Below, one piece after another: positions 1-6,515 of a stretch of 34,425 nucleotides of DNA; within the stretch, counting starts at the first letter, position 1, and each line of letters begins with the position of its first letter. The notes beneath the pieces were generated by a model that saw nothing but the letters and a program-made list of their open reading frames with translations, was not told the DNA's origin and ran no database searches. Where the stretch lies: positions 1 through 34,425 of the forward strand of contig JAQGOK010000029.1 in the NCBI GenBank assembly GCA_028293645.1, in the 5' to 3' direction. A program made the position numbers and the translations under genes. This DNA is from Chthoniobacter sp. (GTDB lineage Bacteria; Verrucomicrobiota; Verrucomicrobiia; Chthoniobacterales; Chthoniobacteraceae).

Positions 1-313
1 TCTGTGATCCATTGGACGAAACTGCCAAGTGTTTTGGACCCAGCAGCGGGATTTTCTCCGACCGCATAGAGCGGGAGCAGGCGCGTGATGTCGCGGCCCG
101 ATGCGGGGCTCTGGCAGTGAAGACAAACGTGTTGGGATACGGTGGCTGCGAGACTGCAGTTGTGTTTGAGAATAGCTGCCCGAACAATTCGTTGCCGATC
201 CTGTGGGCACAGAGCAAGGAGTGGTCTCCTCTATTTCCCCGCCTCTGATCTGAGCCTCGCTCCCTAAACGGAACCTTGGGAACCCGCTGCGCGGGGGAAG
301 CTTGAGCTTTGCC
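1..313. other. Left edge, no recognisable gene
   Basis: I cannot assign a gene here. A minus-strand frame stays open from a TAG near position 230 to the left edge. It contains a Cys-Leu-His-Cys-Gln stretch, which resembles a cytochrome c CxxCH site but has Gln where the His should be. It has no ATG start, so it could be a relic or the start of something lying outside the window. A plus-strand frame at 12-248 encodes 78 residues without a recognisable motif. GC-rich filler at 250-313 leads into the first repeat copy. Confidence 0.3.
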
Positions 314-495
314 CCTCGTTCCCAAAGTGAGGCTTTGGGGACGCACCTTGAAGGGGCAACTCTGTTGCGGGGCTGGGTGGCGGGTGGGATGAGACGCTGC
401 GGGATCCCAAGCCTAATGCCGGACCAGCCGCCACCTTCGAAACGGAGTTTCGCCCGCATAGGTCGCGTTCCCAAAGCCCCACTTTGGGAACGAGG
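314..495 (+). repeat. Hairpin-ended dispersed repeat, family A copy 1
   Basis: This 182-bp element begins CCTCGTTCCCAAAGTG and ends CACTTTGGGAACGAGG, so its outer ~31 bp form an imperfect terminal inverted repeat. Each end is also a hairpin: a 10-nt arm GTTCCCAAAG faces CTTTGGGAAC or a one-base variant across a 5-nt loop. Near-identical copies lie at 1616-1797 and 1915-2097. No transposase is encoded, so it resembles a MITE or REP/BIME-like element. No target-site duplication is obvious. Confidence 0.85.
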
Positions 496-563
496 AAAGA
501 ACTCAGGACGCGATGATCTTATGCGGCGAATCGGCGGTCTGAACACCGGCTTTGTTTCACATT

Positions 564-590
564 GGTATCTAAAGTCAGGCTTTAGGCACC
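564..590 (+). repeat. Divergent family A end hairpin
   Basis: An 11-nt arm (564-574) pairs with 580-590 around the loop TCAGG, with one mismatch and one G-T pair. Arm layout and loop match the left-end hairpin of family A (loop TGAGG) although several stem bases differ. It is probably a diverged solo end of the same family. Nothing else is recognisable between 496 and 654. Confidence 0.5.
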
Positions 591-654
591 GCTGACGGGT
601 ACTCTGTGGGACGTGCGGGAACTAGTTCCCGGAATCGCGCAGTGCTCGCTACCG

Positions 655-1497
655 TCATTCTTTGTCTATTTTAGCGAGTATCTCTGGTGACACGGTCGTG
701 TCCAGGGGTGCTATGAAGGACGGCCCTGAGGCAGCCTCTGTTTTGGTCTCCTTTGCCCGAAGCACCTTGTTCTGACTCCGTGTGATTTTCTTTCGAGCCT
801 CGTCTGCTTTATCGCCCTCCATCACCTCGCGTTTGATCACTTCATTCATCAGCACTGCTCTGATCTGCTCCGTTTCGATACGCACTTCCGGCGAGACCCG
901 CCGCAGTTCGCGTCGCACGACATCCAGCACCGGATCAGTTAGGATCATTGCCCCGAGGAAGAAGCGACTGAGCGCCTGCTTCTGCGTGTGATATTCGCCT
1001 AGAACAGAGCGGACCCATCCTTCTTTGCACCAGAGATAAAGTAAATCGAGGTCTGCATCGCTTCGCGGGTTCAATGCGCAAAAATCGATGTCGATCACCA
1101 GCTCCTGGTCGATCGGCTTGGCGAAGACGATGTGATACACGCGCCAGCAAACTCCATTGGTGAGGATCACCCAGTCGACGGCTTGATTCGCGGCGTAATC
1201 CACGACCTGCTTGACGTGGTGGTCTTTCAATTCGAGGCCGATTGCTTTTACCTCGATGAGTGCCTGAAGCGTTCCGTCTAACTTCGTGGCGAGATCGCAG
1301 TAGGTTCCTCGGATCGCGAACTCCGACGTTACCTCCGAGTATTTGTCGTAGCCAAACACATCCGCGAGCATGTCCTTGATGATCGTGACGGTATCCGCCT
1401 CGCCTACGTCCCTTCCTTTCGCCGCCGTGAGAACGGGTTGGAACCTCTTGATGCCGGCGACTAGCCGTTCCGCCACTTTCTTGGGTATTGAAGCCAT
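655..1497 (-). CDS. HsdR N-terminal-like (PD-(D/E)XK) protein, orphan
   Basis: The 280-residue protein resembles the nuclease-like N-terminal domain found in type I restriction HsdR subunits and in many stand-alone proteins. A conserved core runs from about residue 35 to 135. It includes Asp68 in TYCDLA and Glu82-Val-Lys84 in LIEVKA, consistent with a PD-(D/E)XK metal site, followed by the HVKQVVDYAANQ helix and DWVILTNG strand typical of this group. No helicase motor follows, and no HsdM or HsdS lies nearby, so it is unlikely to be a working type I enzyme. The start is placed at the ATG before Ala-Ser-Ile-Pro-Lys-Lys. The frame stays open further upstream, but that extension reads through repeat copy 2. 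The C-terminal ~80 residues are charged and unassigned. Repeats flank both sides, suggesting acquired DNA. The precise role is unknown. Confidence 0.75.
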   Translation of the reverse strand: MASIPKKVAERLVAGIKRFQPVLTAAKGRDVGEADTVTIIKDMLADVFGYDKYSEVTSEFAIRGTYCDLATKLDGTLQALIEVKAIGLELKDHHVKQVVDYAANQAVDWVILTNGVCWRVYHIVFAKPIDQELVIDIDFCALNPRSDADLDLLYLWCKEGWVRSVLGEYHTQKQALSRFFLGAMILTDPVLDVVRRELRRVSPEVRIETEQIRAVLMNEVIKREVMEGDKADEARKKITRSQNKVLRAKETKTEAASGPSFIAPLDTTVSPEILAKIDKE

Positions 1498-1615
1498 GGA
1501 GCTTTGTAGAACCTCGAGGGAGCGATGAGAAGCTTGTTTGCGGTAGCGACCCTCGATGCTCGCCGTTCCGTTCGGACGCTCTGCGTTTTCGCCGCGCCGT
1601 GAAGTTCGGTTTTGG

Positions 1616-1797
1616 CCTCGTTCCCAGAGTGAGGCTTTGGGGGCGCACCTTGAAGGGGCAACTCTGTTGCAGGGCTGGGTGGCGGGCGGGATGAGACTCT
1701 GCTGAATCTCAGGCCTAATGCCGGACCAGCCGCCACCTTCGAAACGGAGTTTCGCCCGCATAGGTCGCGTTCCCAAAGCCCCACTTTGGGAACGAGG
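1616..1797 (+). repeat. Hairpin-ended dispersed repeat, family A copy 2
   Basis: Same length (182 bp) and orientation as copy 1 and nearly identical throughout. It differs at scattered sites, for example CCCAGAG for CCCAAAG in the left arm. It lies just upstream of the HsdR_N-like gene. The rest of 1498-2141 is repeat DNA and short unassigned spacers; no gene is supported there. Confidence 0.85.
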
Positions 1798-1871
1798 AAC
1801 GACGGGCAGCCAGTTGATGAGGACTGGATTCTTGCCATGGGCGTCAGCCACCGCGGGGCTCCCGACCTAGG

Positions 1872-1914
1872 GCCTAATGCCGGACCAGCCCCCACCGTCA
1901 AAACGGAGTTTGCC
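1872..1914 (+). repeat. Family A internal fragment joined to copy 3
   Basis: About 43 bp match the right-central part of family A (CCTAATGCCGGACCAGCC onward to the AAACGGAGTTT box). The fragment runs directly into the left end of copy 3, so one element appears to have inserted into, or recombined with, another. Confidence 0.65.
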
Positions 1915-2097
1915 CCTCGTTCCCAAAGTGAGGCTTTGGGGACGCACCTTGAAGGGGCAACTCTGTTGCGGGGCTGGGTGGCGGGTGGGATGAGACGCTG
2001 CGGGATCGCAAGCCTAATGCCGGAGCAGCCCCCCACCTTCGAAACGGAGTTTCTCCCGCATAGGTCGCGTTCCCAAAGCCCCACTTTGGGAACGAGG
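1915..2097 (+). repeat. Hairpin-ended dispersed repeat, family A copy 3
   Basis: This 183-bp copy is nearly identical to copies 1 and 2, with the same terminal hairpins, and ends in ACTTTGGGAACGAGG. Its left end abuts a partial copy (1872-1914). Confidence 0.85.
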
Positions 2098-2420
2098 AAC
2101 GAAAATACACCTCGACGACGACTCCACCGGCGGGCGCTACCTTGCACTCGGTGGCGGGCTTCTACCTCACCAGCATCTTCGATATCGCCCGCGATCGTGA
2201 CCGCCGCACCGGCGTCTACATCACCAAGGACACGCAGCTTTCAATCGTCAACACGAGCTACGACGCGGTGCGTGGCGCGCTCGATGTCACCGGCGCGGAC
2301 AATGGCCGCGACAAGATCGATTCCTATGTCGCGGCGGACTACCAGAGCAGGTCTGTCACCGGCCAGTTCCTTGCGGCCATGGCGGCACAACCGTTTCATC
2401 CCGCCTCGTTACCAAAGTGA
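2098..2420 (+). pseudogene. Unrecognised gene remnant between two repeats
   Basis: From about 2142 to the TGA at 2420 the plus frame shows good coding bias (mostly G or C at third positions) and gives about 90 residues, including a DIARDRDRRTGVYITKD stretch. The family is not recognised. No convincing start exists: the frame begins just after repeat copy 3, and the stop lies inside repeat copy 4. It therefore looks like an internal piece of a larger gene cut by repeats. A better-looking upstream frame at 2110-2145 is offset by one, which hints at a frameshift. It could instead be a chance open frame in GC-rich DNA. Confidence 0.35.
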
Positions 2421-2475
2421 GGCTTTGGTAACGCACCCTTGAAGGGGCAACTCCGTTGCGCGGCTGGGGCGAGGA
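2404..2475 (+). repeat. Family A left-half fragment (copy 4)
   Basis: The first ~70 bp of family A are present; the right half is missing. Its end hairpin is perfect: GTTACCAAAG (2408-2417) pairs with CTTTGGTAAC (2423-2432) across TGAGG. Compared with copies 1-3, both arms have changed together (C to A on one side, G to T on the other), so pairing is kept. It lies ~50 bp beyond the end of the minus-strand gene at 2525 and could also act as its terminator. Confidence 0.75.
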
Positions 2476-2524
2476 TCGGCTGGTGCGTTACGTTGAGGCC
2501 ATCCTTCCCTGGTCTTTGTGTTAC

Positions 2525-3139
2525 TTATTTCTTTGCCTCGTATCTGCGGACGACCTTTTTTCCGGTGACTTTGCCATCCACGATCTCCTCGCCTTTAAGC
2601 GTTACCGAATACACAGCCGGCGGTAAGGCGCGACCTTCAGTGTAGATCGAGGAAAGCTTGATTCGCATATTTCCGTCTGAAGGTCCCAAGGTCATCTGAG
2701 CTTCAACATCACGGGCACCACTGCTCCCTGTCGCATACACGTCCACCTTGGGGTCCTTGAGATCAGCGTTCACCTCTTTGAGATCATTCACGCTAATGAC
2801 GAAGTGGCTCGCTCGATCGGACGGGCTCGGCTGGCACTCAAACCGTCTGCGGATTTCCTTTTTGATCGTGCCATTCACGGGCTTGTAGGTCTTGCCGTCC
2901 ATCAACCAATAGAAGTCGAACACCGGTCGGCCCCGATCGGCGGGATTCGTGAGAAAGCGTCCGTCGGCGCCGACCTTGGTGTAGATGACCATGATGTTCT
3001 GGGGGTTTACGTTTTTCCCTACCACCAGGATGGGCTGATGTGCACCCAGCTCCGGAATGTCTGTGACCTCGGCAGTTGCGACGCGCAGCATGGACGCAGC
3101 GAGAAGGGCAACAGCCAGTGAGGCTTTGCGAATTGGCAT
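2525..3139 (-). CDS. Secreted protein, possibly DUF4833 family
   Basis: A 204-residue protein with a clear signal peptide: MPIRK followed by a hydrophobic stretch (ASLAVALLAASML) and an Ala-rich cleavage region near residue 23. The mature part contains ILVVGKNVNPQNIMVIY, a PVFDFYWLMDGK segment and a C-terminal GKKVVRRYEAKK tail. The Asn-rich opening plus a 'Pro-Val-x-x-Tyr-Trp' segment recalls DUF4833 proteins, but I cannot confirm this without a profile search. The start was chosen at the ATG giving a proper signal peptide; the same frame extends ~60 codons upstream through unlikely sequence. It is expected to be periplasmic or secreted. Function unknown. Confidence 0.7.
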   Translation of the reverse strand: MPIRKASLAVALLAASMLRVATAEVTDIPELGAHQPILVVGKNVNPQNIMVIYTKVGADGRFLTNPADRGRPVFDFYWLMDGKTYKPVNGTIKKEIRRRFECQPSPSDRASHFVISVNDLKEVNADLKDPKVDVYATGSSGARDVEAQMTLGPSDGNMRIKLSSIYTEGRALPPAVYSVTLKGEEIVDGKVTGKKVVRRYEAKK

Positions 3140-3219
3140 GAGGGTTATCGGCTTCGACAAATGGTTCGCATCTCCTTTCGAGGAAGGATTTAGCGGATTG
3201 TCGCTCGCGGAGAGGAAAC

Positions 3220-3549
3220 ATGAGCCTGGTGCGCAAGGAGCATCCGGATATCGTTGGTGCTGGAAGAACTCGACCCGCGGTGGGTGCAGGATGTCGCCGA
3301 GCTGGATGTTCCGTACCCCCACTCCCGGAGGATGGTCCGCTCCGAGAATTTCGGCATTGGGTTATGGAGTCCATCGATTGACCCAAGTGGAGGTGATCGA
3401 GTCCGGAGCGTTCCGATTGCCGACGATCCAGGCGCAGATCGAGGTCCATGGCCATCGGCTCGCGATCGTGGCGACCCACCCTCCACCGCCCTTTTCGGCA
3501 GAGGGATTCGCCGCGCGAAATGCTCAGCTGGCGGACCTTGCTCGACGCG
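3220..3549 (+). pseudogene. Endonuclease/exonuclease/phosphatase family relic
   Basis: Three consecutive plus-strand frames together resemble part of an EEP-fold hydrolase. ATG 3220 opens with SLVRKEHPDIV. The frame from ~3254 continues with LVLEELDPRWVQDVAEL and a segment ending NFGIGLWS. The frame from ~3367 gives LTQVEVIESGAFRLPTI, then HGHRLAIVATHPPPPFSAEG and RNAQLADLARRV. The order matches the middle and late parts of the family: a 'V-x-E-E/V' strand, an 'N-F-G-I' segment, and a 'G-T-H-P-x-P-P' type motif followed by 'R-x-x-Q-L'. At least two frame changes separate the pieces, and the protein ends where the convergent amine oxidase gene begins. N- and C-terminal catalytic parts are missing. 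It could not make an intact enzyme. Confidence 0.65.
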
Positions 3550-5070
3550 TTACGCGCGAACCTCGGCTCGGGGAGCGGCTTTCGTGCTGCGGTCGCGCTG
3601 TGCGATGCGTTTTGCCACGGAGACCCCCGAGTTCAGCGCGCCTTCCATGTAGCCGACGAACTGGTAGCAGGTGTGCTCCCCGGCAAAGTGCAGCCGACCC
3701 AGGCCAGCGCGCAGCAGCGGACCAACGGTGGTCACCTGGCCGGGCGCGGGGAACGAGTAGCCAGCGCCCGTCCACATTTCACCGGGCCAATCCATGAACC
3801 GGCCGCGGACAAAATTGCTCCGGAAGCCTGGGTAGATGTTGGTCATCTCTTCGACGTAAGCCTCGTCGCGTTCCCGAGCCCAACGCGCTCGAGCGCTCTG
3901 GGCCGCAGGTCCGCCCGAGAAGGCGGTAAGCATCGCGCCTTGCGCATCGCTCCCCTGATTGTCGGTCCCGTCCCAAGTCATGCTCACCATTCCATCGGTC
4001 ATCGAGTCCGCCCCGGCGCCCGCCTTTTGCCAAAAGCGGCTCTTCACGGCTCCGAGATACTTCACGGCGGTACCCATCTGCGGGCGGATCGCGCGCGGCA
4101 GGCCCGGCGAGAACCGAATGTTGTGCCAGGTGCTCGGGGGCGCGGTGAGGACGACGTCGTCCGCTTCGTGCAACTCGCCGTTCGCGCAGCGCACGATCAC
4201 TTTGTCACCCCGCATGGTGATCTCGCGGACCACACTGTTGAGCCGCAGACGTTTTTCCCCAATGGCTGCCGCCAGCTTGCGCGCAAGGCGGTCGTTGCCT
4301 CCGCGGCAGCGATAGACCTCGCTGTGGGTCCAGTATTTGTCGAGCCCGCCTCCTTTGACCTGGGTCAGATTCCCGAGGTAGCTCTGCCGCGAAGTGGAGA
4401 TGCCGTTGTCGGCGGAGAGCTCAGTGGTGAGCGCCCGTTTGCAGAGCTTGGAAACTTGCAGCGTGCGGACCCAATGCGCCGTGGACCTGGCGTCGAGCTT
4501 TCCGGCGTTGGGGCTCTTCCATGGCTCGTCGGCATTGATCGGACGCGCTTCGGCGGTCATCAGTTTGTAAGACGCTTCGATCTCTTCCCAGAGCGCCTCC
4601 GACTCTTTGTCGGTGAGTCGCTTGCCGTCGAGAATGAGCGGGAATTCGAGGTCTTCATTCTCCGTCACGTCCGAGAAGCTGAGGCCGAACTTGCTGGCGT
4701 AAGCGACCCACGTGGGATGATTCGACCCGATCAGCTCGCCGCCGCCTTCGACGACTTTCCCTTTCACCATGTCCCCAAAGCTGATCACGCGTCCGCCCAC
4801 GCGATTGCGCGATTCCAGCACCGTCACGCGATAGCCGGCGCTGATCAGCTCATGCGCGCACGCGAGGCCGGAGAAGCCGCCGCCAATTACAATGACGCGT
4901 CGGCCGCGACCCACGTCTCGCCGCGCCGCGGACTCGCCGAACGCGGAGAATGAACTGAGGAGCAAACCCGCCGAGGCGGCCAGAGTGGTTTTCAGGAACT
5001 CGCGCCGTTCGATTCCGGTGGGCTGCGAGCCGTATCGACGGGATAAGTGGGAGTAAAGAGAGCGCGCCAT
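3550..5070 (-). CDS. Tat-exported flavin monoamine oxidase-like protein
   Basis: A 506-residue FAD-dependent amine oxidase of the monoamine oxidase/L-amino acid oxidase type. The N-terminus carries a twin-arginine signal (RREFLKTTLAASAGLLLSS, residues ~22-40), indicating export of the folded, cofactor-loaded enzyme to the periplasm. The dinucleotide-binding motif VIVIGGGFSGLACAHEL follows at about residue 59, then the ES-RxRVGGRV signature of the family. The C-terminal FAD-contacting block reads LHFAGEHTCYQFVGYMEGALNSG. Family members oxidise amines or amino acids to imines, releasing hydrogen peroxide; the substrate cannot be read from sequence. Start ATG is supported by the Tat signal lying just downstream. 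It is a single gene, with a divergent repeat region upstream and the EEP relic converging on its 3' end. Confidence 0.9.
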   Translation of the reverse strand: MARSLYSHLSRRYGSQPTGIERREFLKTTLAASAGLLLSSFSAFGESAARRDVGRGRRVIVIGGGFSGLACAHELISAGYRVTVLESRNRVGGRVISFGDMVKGKVVEGGGELIGSNHPTWVAYASKFGLSFSDVTENEDLEFPLILDGKRLTDKESEALWEEIEASYKLMTAEARPINADEPWKSPNAGKLDARSTAHWVRTLQVSKLCKRALTTELSADNGISTSRQSYLGNLTQVKGGGLDKYWTHSEVYRCRGGNDRLARKLAAAIGEKRLRLNSVVREITMRGDKVIVRCANGELHEADDVVLTAPPSTWHNIRFSPGLPRAIRPQMGTAVKYLGAVKSRFWQKAGAGADSMTDGMVSMTWDGTDNQGSDAQGAMLTAFSGGPAAQSARARWARERDEAYVEEMTNIYPGFRSNFVRGRFMDWPGEMWTGAGYSFPAPGQVTTVGPLLRAGLGRLHFAGEHTCYQFVGYMEGALNSGVSVAKRIAQRDRSTKAAPRAEVRA

Positions 5071-5153
5071 GGGGATAGGAGTGAACGCGCAGGACGCCGC
5101 GAATGGGTCACGAAGTCAATATCGGCGAGTTGGCTGGCGAAGCGGAGTTTGTG

Positions 5154-5304
5154 CCTTCGTTACCAAAGTTGGACTTCGTAACATACGTTGAAGGGCTAAC
5201 TCCGTGCGTGCGGCGAATGGCTGGGGGTATGACCGCTGTCGATGCAAGTTACCGCGCCAACCCTCGAAACGGAGTTTCTCCGGGCGTAGTGCATTCCCAT
5301 TTCC
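5154..5304 (+). repeat. Diverged family A repeat (copy 5)
   Basis: The order of boxes matches family A: a hairpin-like left end (GTTACCAAAG facing CTTCGTAAC), the TTGAAGGGCTAACTCCG box, and the CGAAACGGAGTTTCTCC box. Overall similarity is much lower than among copies 1-3, and the right end is degraded. It is an older copy. Confidence 0.6.
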
Positions 5305-5415
5305 CAGGCAGCCGCCGCATTACGCTCACGCTTGGGATCGTCACAGGTTTTTCCAGACGCCCATGATTCGCCGTGCCTTCCAACATCGAAATCAAAGCGC
5401 GCGTCGTCGATCCGA

Positions 5416-5552
5416 CAGAGATGCAACCCCTGCAGGTTGCGCGCCCCTTCGGGGAGAGAACCCAGGGTAAGCGGTCCTCCGTCGCGCCAACCCTGGGCTG
5501 GTTGCTGCAACGCCCTCGGCGTTGGCGCCCGGGAGTGCATGACACGCTCCAA
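5416..5552 (+). repeat. Family B composite repeat, copy 1
   Basis: Contains CAGAGATGCAACCCCTGCAGG (split here as CAGAGATGCAACCCC plus TGCAGG; a near-palindromic box), then a block around GAACCCAGGGTAAGC and TCCTCCGTCGCGCC, and ends GAGTGCATGACACGCTC. The last two blocks recur in reverse complement at 9816-9880, while the first box recurs in the same orientation at 9918-9938. Confidence 0.7.
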
Positions 5553-5584
5553 GCCTTGCAGCGTCTGCCATTTCGCCACGTCGC
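5549..5584 (-). pseudogene. tRNA-Leu 5' half, truncated by repeat
   Basis: Reading the minus strand from 5584, the sequence GCGACGTGGCGAAATGG then CAGACGC matches a tRNA-Leu acceptor strand and D arm. TGCAAGGCTTG follows, as expected for the anticodon stem and first loop bases. The match stops where the family B end (GAGCGTGTCATGCACTC) begins. No anticodon stem partner, variable arm, T arm or complementary 3' acceptor strand is found nearby. It is therefore at best a broken gene; chance resemblance remains possible. Confidence 0.4.
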
Positions 5585-5801
5585 CATGCTCTGCAAACTG
5601 AGAATCCGCCACATTCGGTGCTAAGCCATGGCGTGAAACGCGACGCAGCGCAAACGAGCAGCGGAACGGGTCCAGTTTCACGCCGCCGAGGTTTCAGGCC
5701 GTGTTTGACTCCCGCAAGCGCTAAGTCCCCGCTTGTCGATACGCGGCAGCTCGAAAGGTATCGCAACGTGCACCGTCGCAGTCCCAGGTGCACGAGAGGA
5801 C

Positions 5802-6221
5802 TCAGTCTTCGAATCTCACGAGGTGACCCGTCACCTTGAATCGTTTTCGCGTGAGGCTGCCGCGTTCATCCTGTTGATCCACCCAGCCGGTCGCTACGAT
5901 CCTGCCCAGTCCATCGCGAAAGACTTTGGTTTCACCCGAAGGGGAAACGCTCTGCGCTCTCGGCAGCATCCGTCGCACAGTCATGATGGCGGTGCGGTAG
6001 TCCTCCTCTCGCCGCCCGCGCTCTCCGACGGTCTCGGTGGCGGTGCGCTCCTCTTCGTCCCGCATTCGAGGATCGAGCACGGCCTCCCTTGTGGCGCGGT
6101 AATCTTCCTCCCGCCGTTCGCGATAAGCCTGATCCGCGGGTTCCCGCGGTCCACATCCGGTAAGCACGAACGCGGCGGCAGGGGCCATGCACATCGTCTT
6201 CAGGCTTCGGATAATCCGCAC
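5802..6221 (-). CDS. Small predicted lipoprotein, unknown function
   Basis: A 139-residue protein with a lipoprotein signal: a basic start (RIIRSLK), a short hydrophobic run, and the lipobox Leu-Thr-Gly-Cys, so the mature protein would be lipid-anchored. The GTG at 6221 was chosen because it gives the basic n-region; ATG 6194 would leave a very short signal peptide, and the open frame also reaches an ATG at 6269. The middle is charged and contains two related segments, RREEDYRATREAVLDPRMRDEE and RREEDYRTAIMTVRRMLPRA (each shown only in part as a repeat of about 14 residues), suggesting an internal duplication. The C-terminal half (TKVFRDGLGRIVATGWVDQ) is predicted to be beta-rich. No family is recognised. 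Confidence 0.6.
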   Translation of the reverse strand: MRIIRSLKTMCMAPAAAFVLTGCGPREPADQAYRERREEDYRATREAVLDPRMRDEEERTATETVGERGRREEDYRTAIMTVRRMLPRAQSVSPSGETKVFRDGLGRIVATGWVDQQDERGSLTRKRFKVTGHLVRFED

Positions 6222-6515
6222 AATAGTTCCAGCTGCCACTTTCGTCAGGGGGGCAGAGCAGTCAGGCACGCTGTTCGATCGCAGTCATGAGGGGAAGCTG
6301 ATCGGACCGAGGATTAGGCGAAAATGGGCACGACGCAAGAGCCTCGTCGTCACGTCTGGTTCTCCGAAATTCCAACGGCGATGAGCCTGGAGGGCCACCC
6401 AAACGCGGGGCAGCGTCCAACCCGTGAGGCCCCGCGCCCGGAGATCACAGAGCGATCCCACCCATCCCGAGCTGACACTTCGCGCGGGTGCCGGTCAGCA
6501 TCCGAACGCCTGCAC
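6222..6515. other. Intergenic spacer, nothing recognised
   Basis: This 294-bp gap lies between the lipoprotein gene's upstream side and the end of the GH13 gene. A plus-strand open frame (6324-6587) runs antisense into the GH13 gene and shows no motif. No clear terminator hairpin is seen. Confidence 0.4.

Larger units (their letters stand above)
5071..5801. other. Repeat-rich spacer without an intact gene
   Basis: The stretch holds a diverged family A copy (5154-5304), a family B composite repeat (5416-5552) and a tRNA-Leu-like fragment (5549-5584). Many overlapping open frames exist on both strands, but none shows a motif, a consistent codon pattern or a supported start. Nothing recognisable is seen between 5600 and 5801. 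Confidence 0.6.

Noticed and set aside
1498..1851. Upstream extension of the HsdR_N-like protein by 118 codons
   Set aside because: The extension translates repeat family A copy 2 and matches the same translated pattern at other copies, so it is not part of the protein.
314..2097. CRISPR array
   Set aside because: Repeats are about 182 bp, irregularly spaced and partly degraded, with no short regular repeat-spacer units and no cas genes.
1786..2442. A 218-codon plus-strand open frame
   Set aside because: It runs through two repeat copies and has no motif; its Arg/Ser/Pro-rich content is typical of GC-rich noise.
3448..4953. A 501-codon plus-strand open frame opposite the amine oxidase gene
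   Set aside because: It is the antisense shadow of a high-GC gene; the minus strand carries the Tat signal and FAD motifs.
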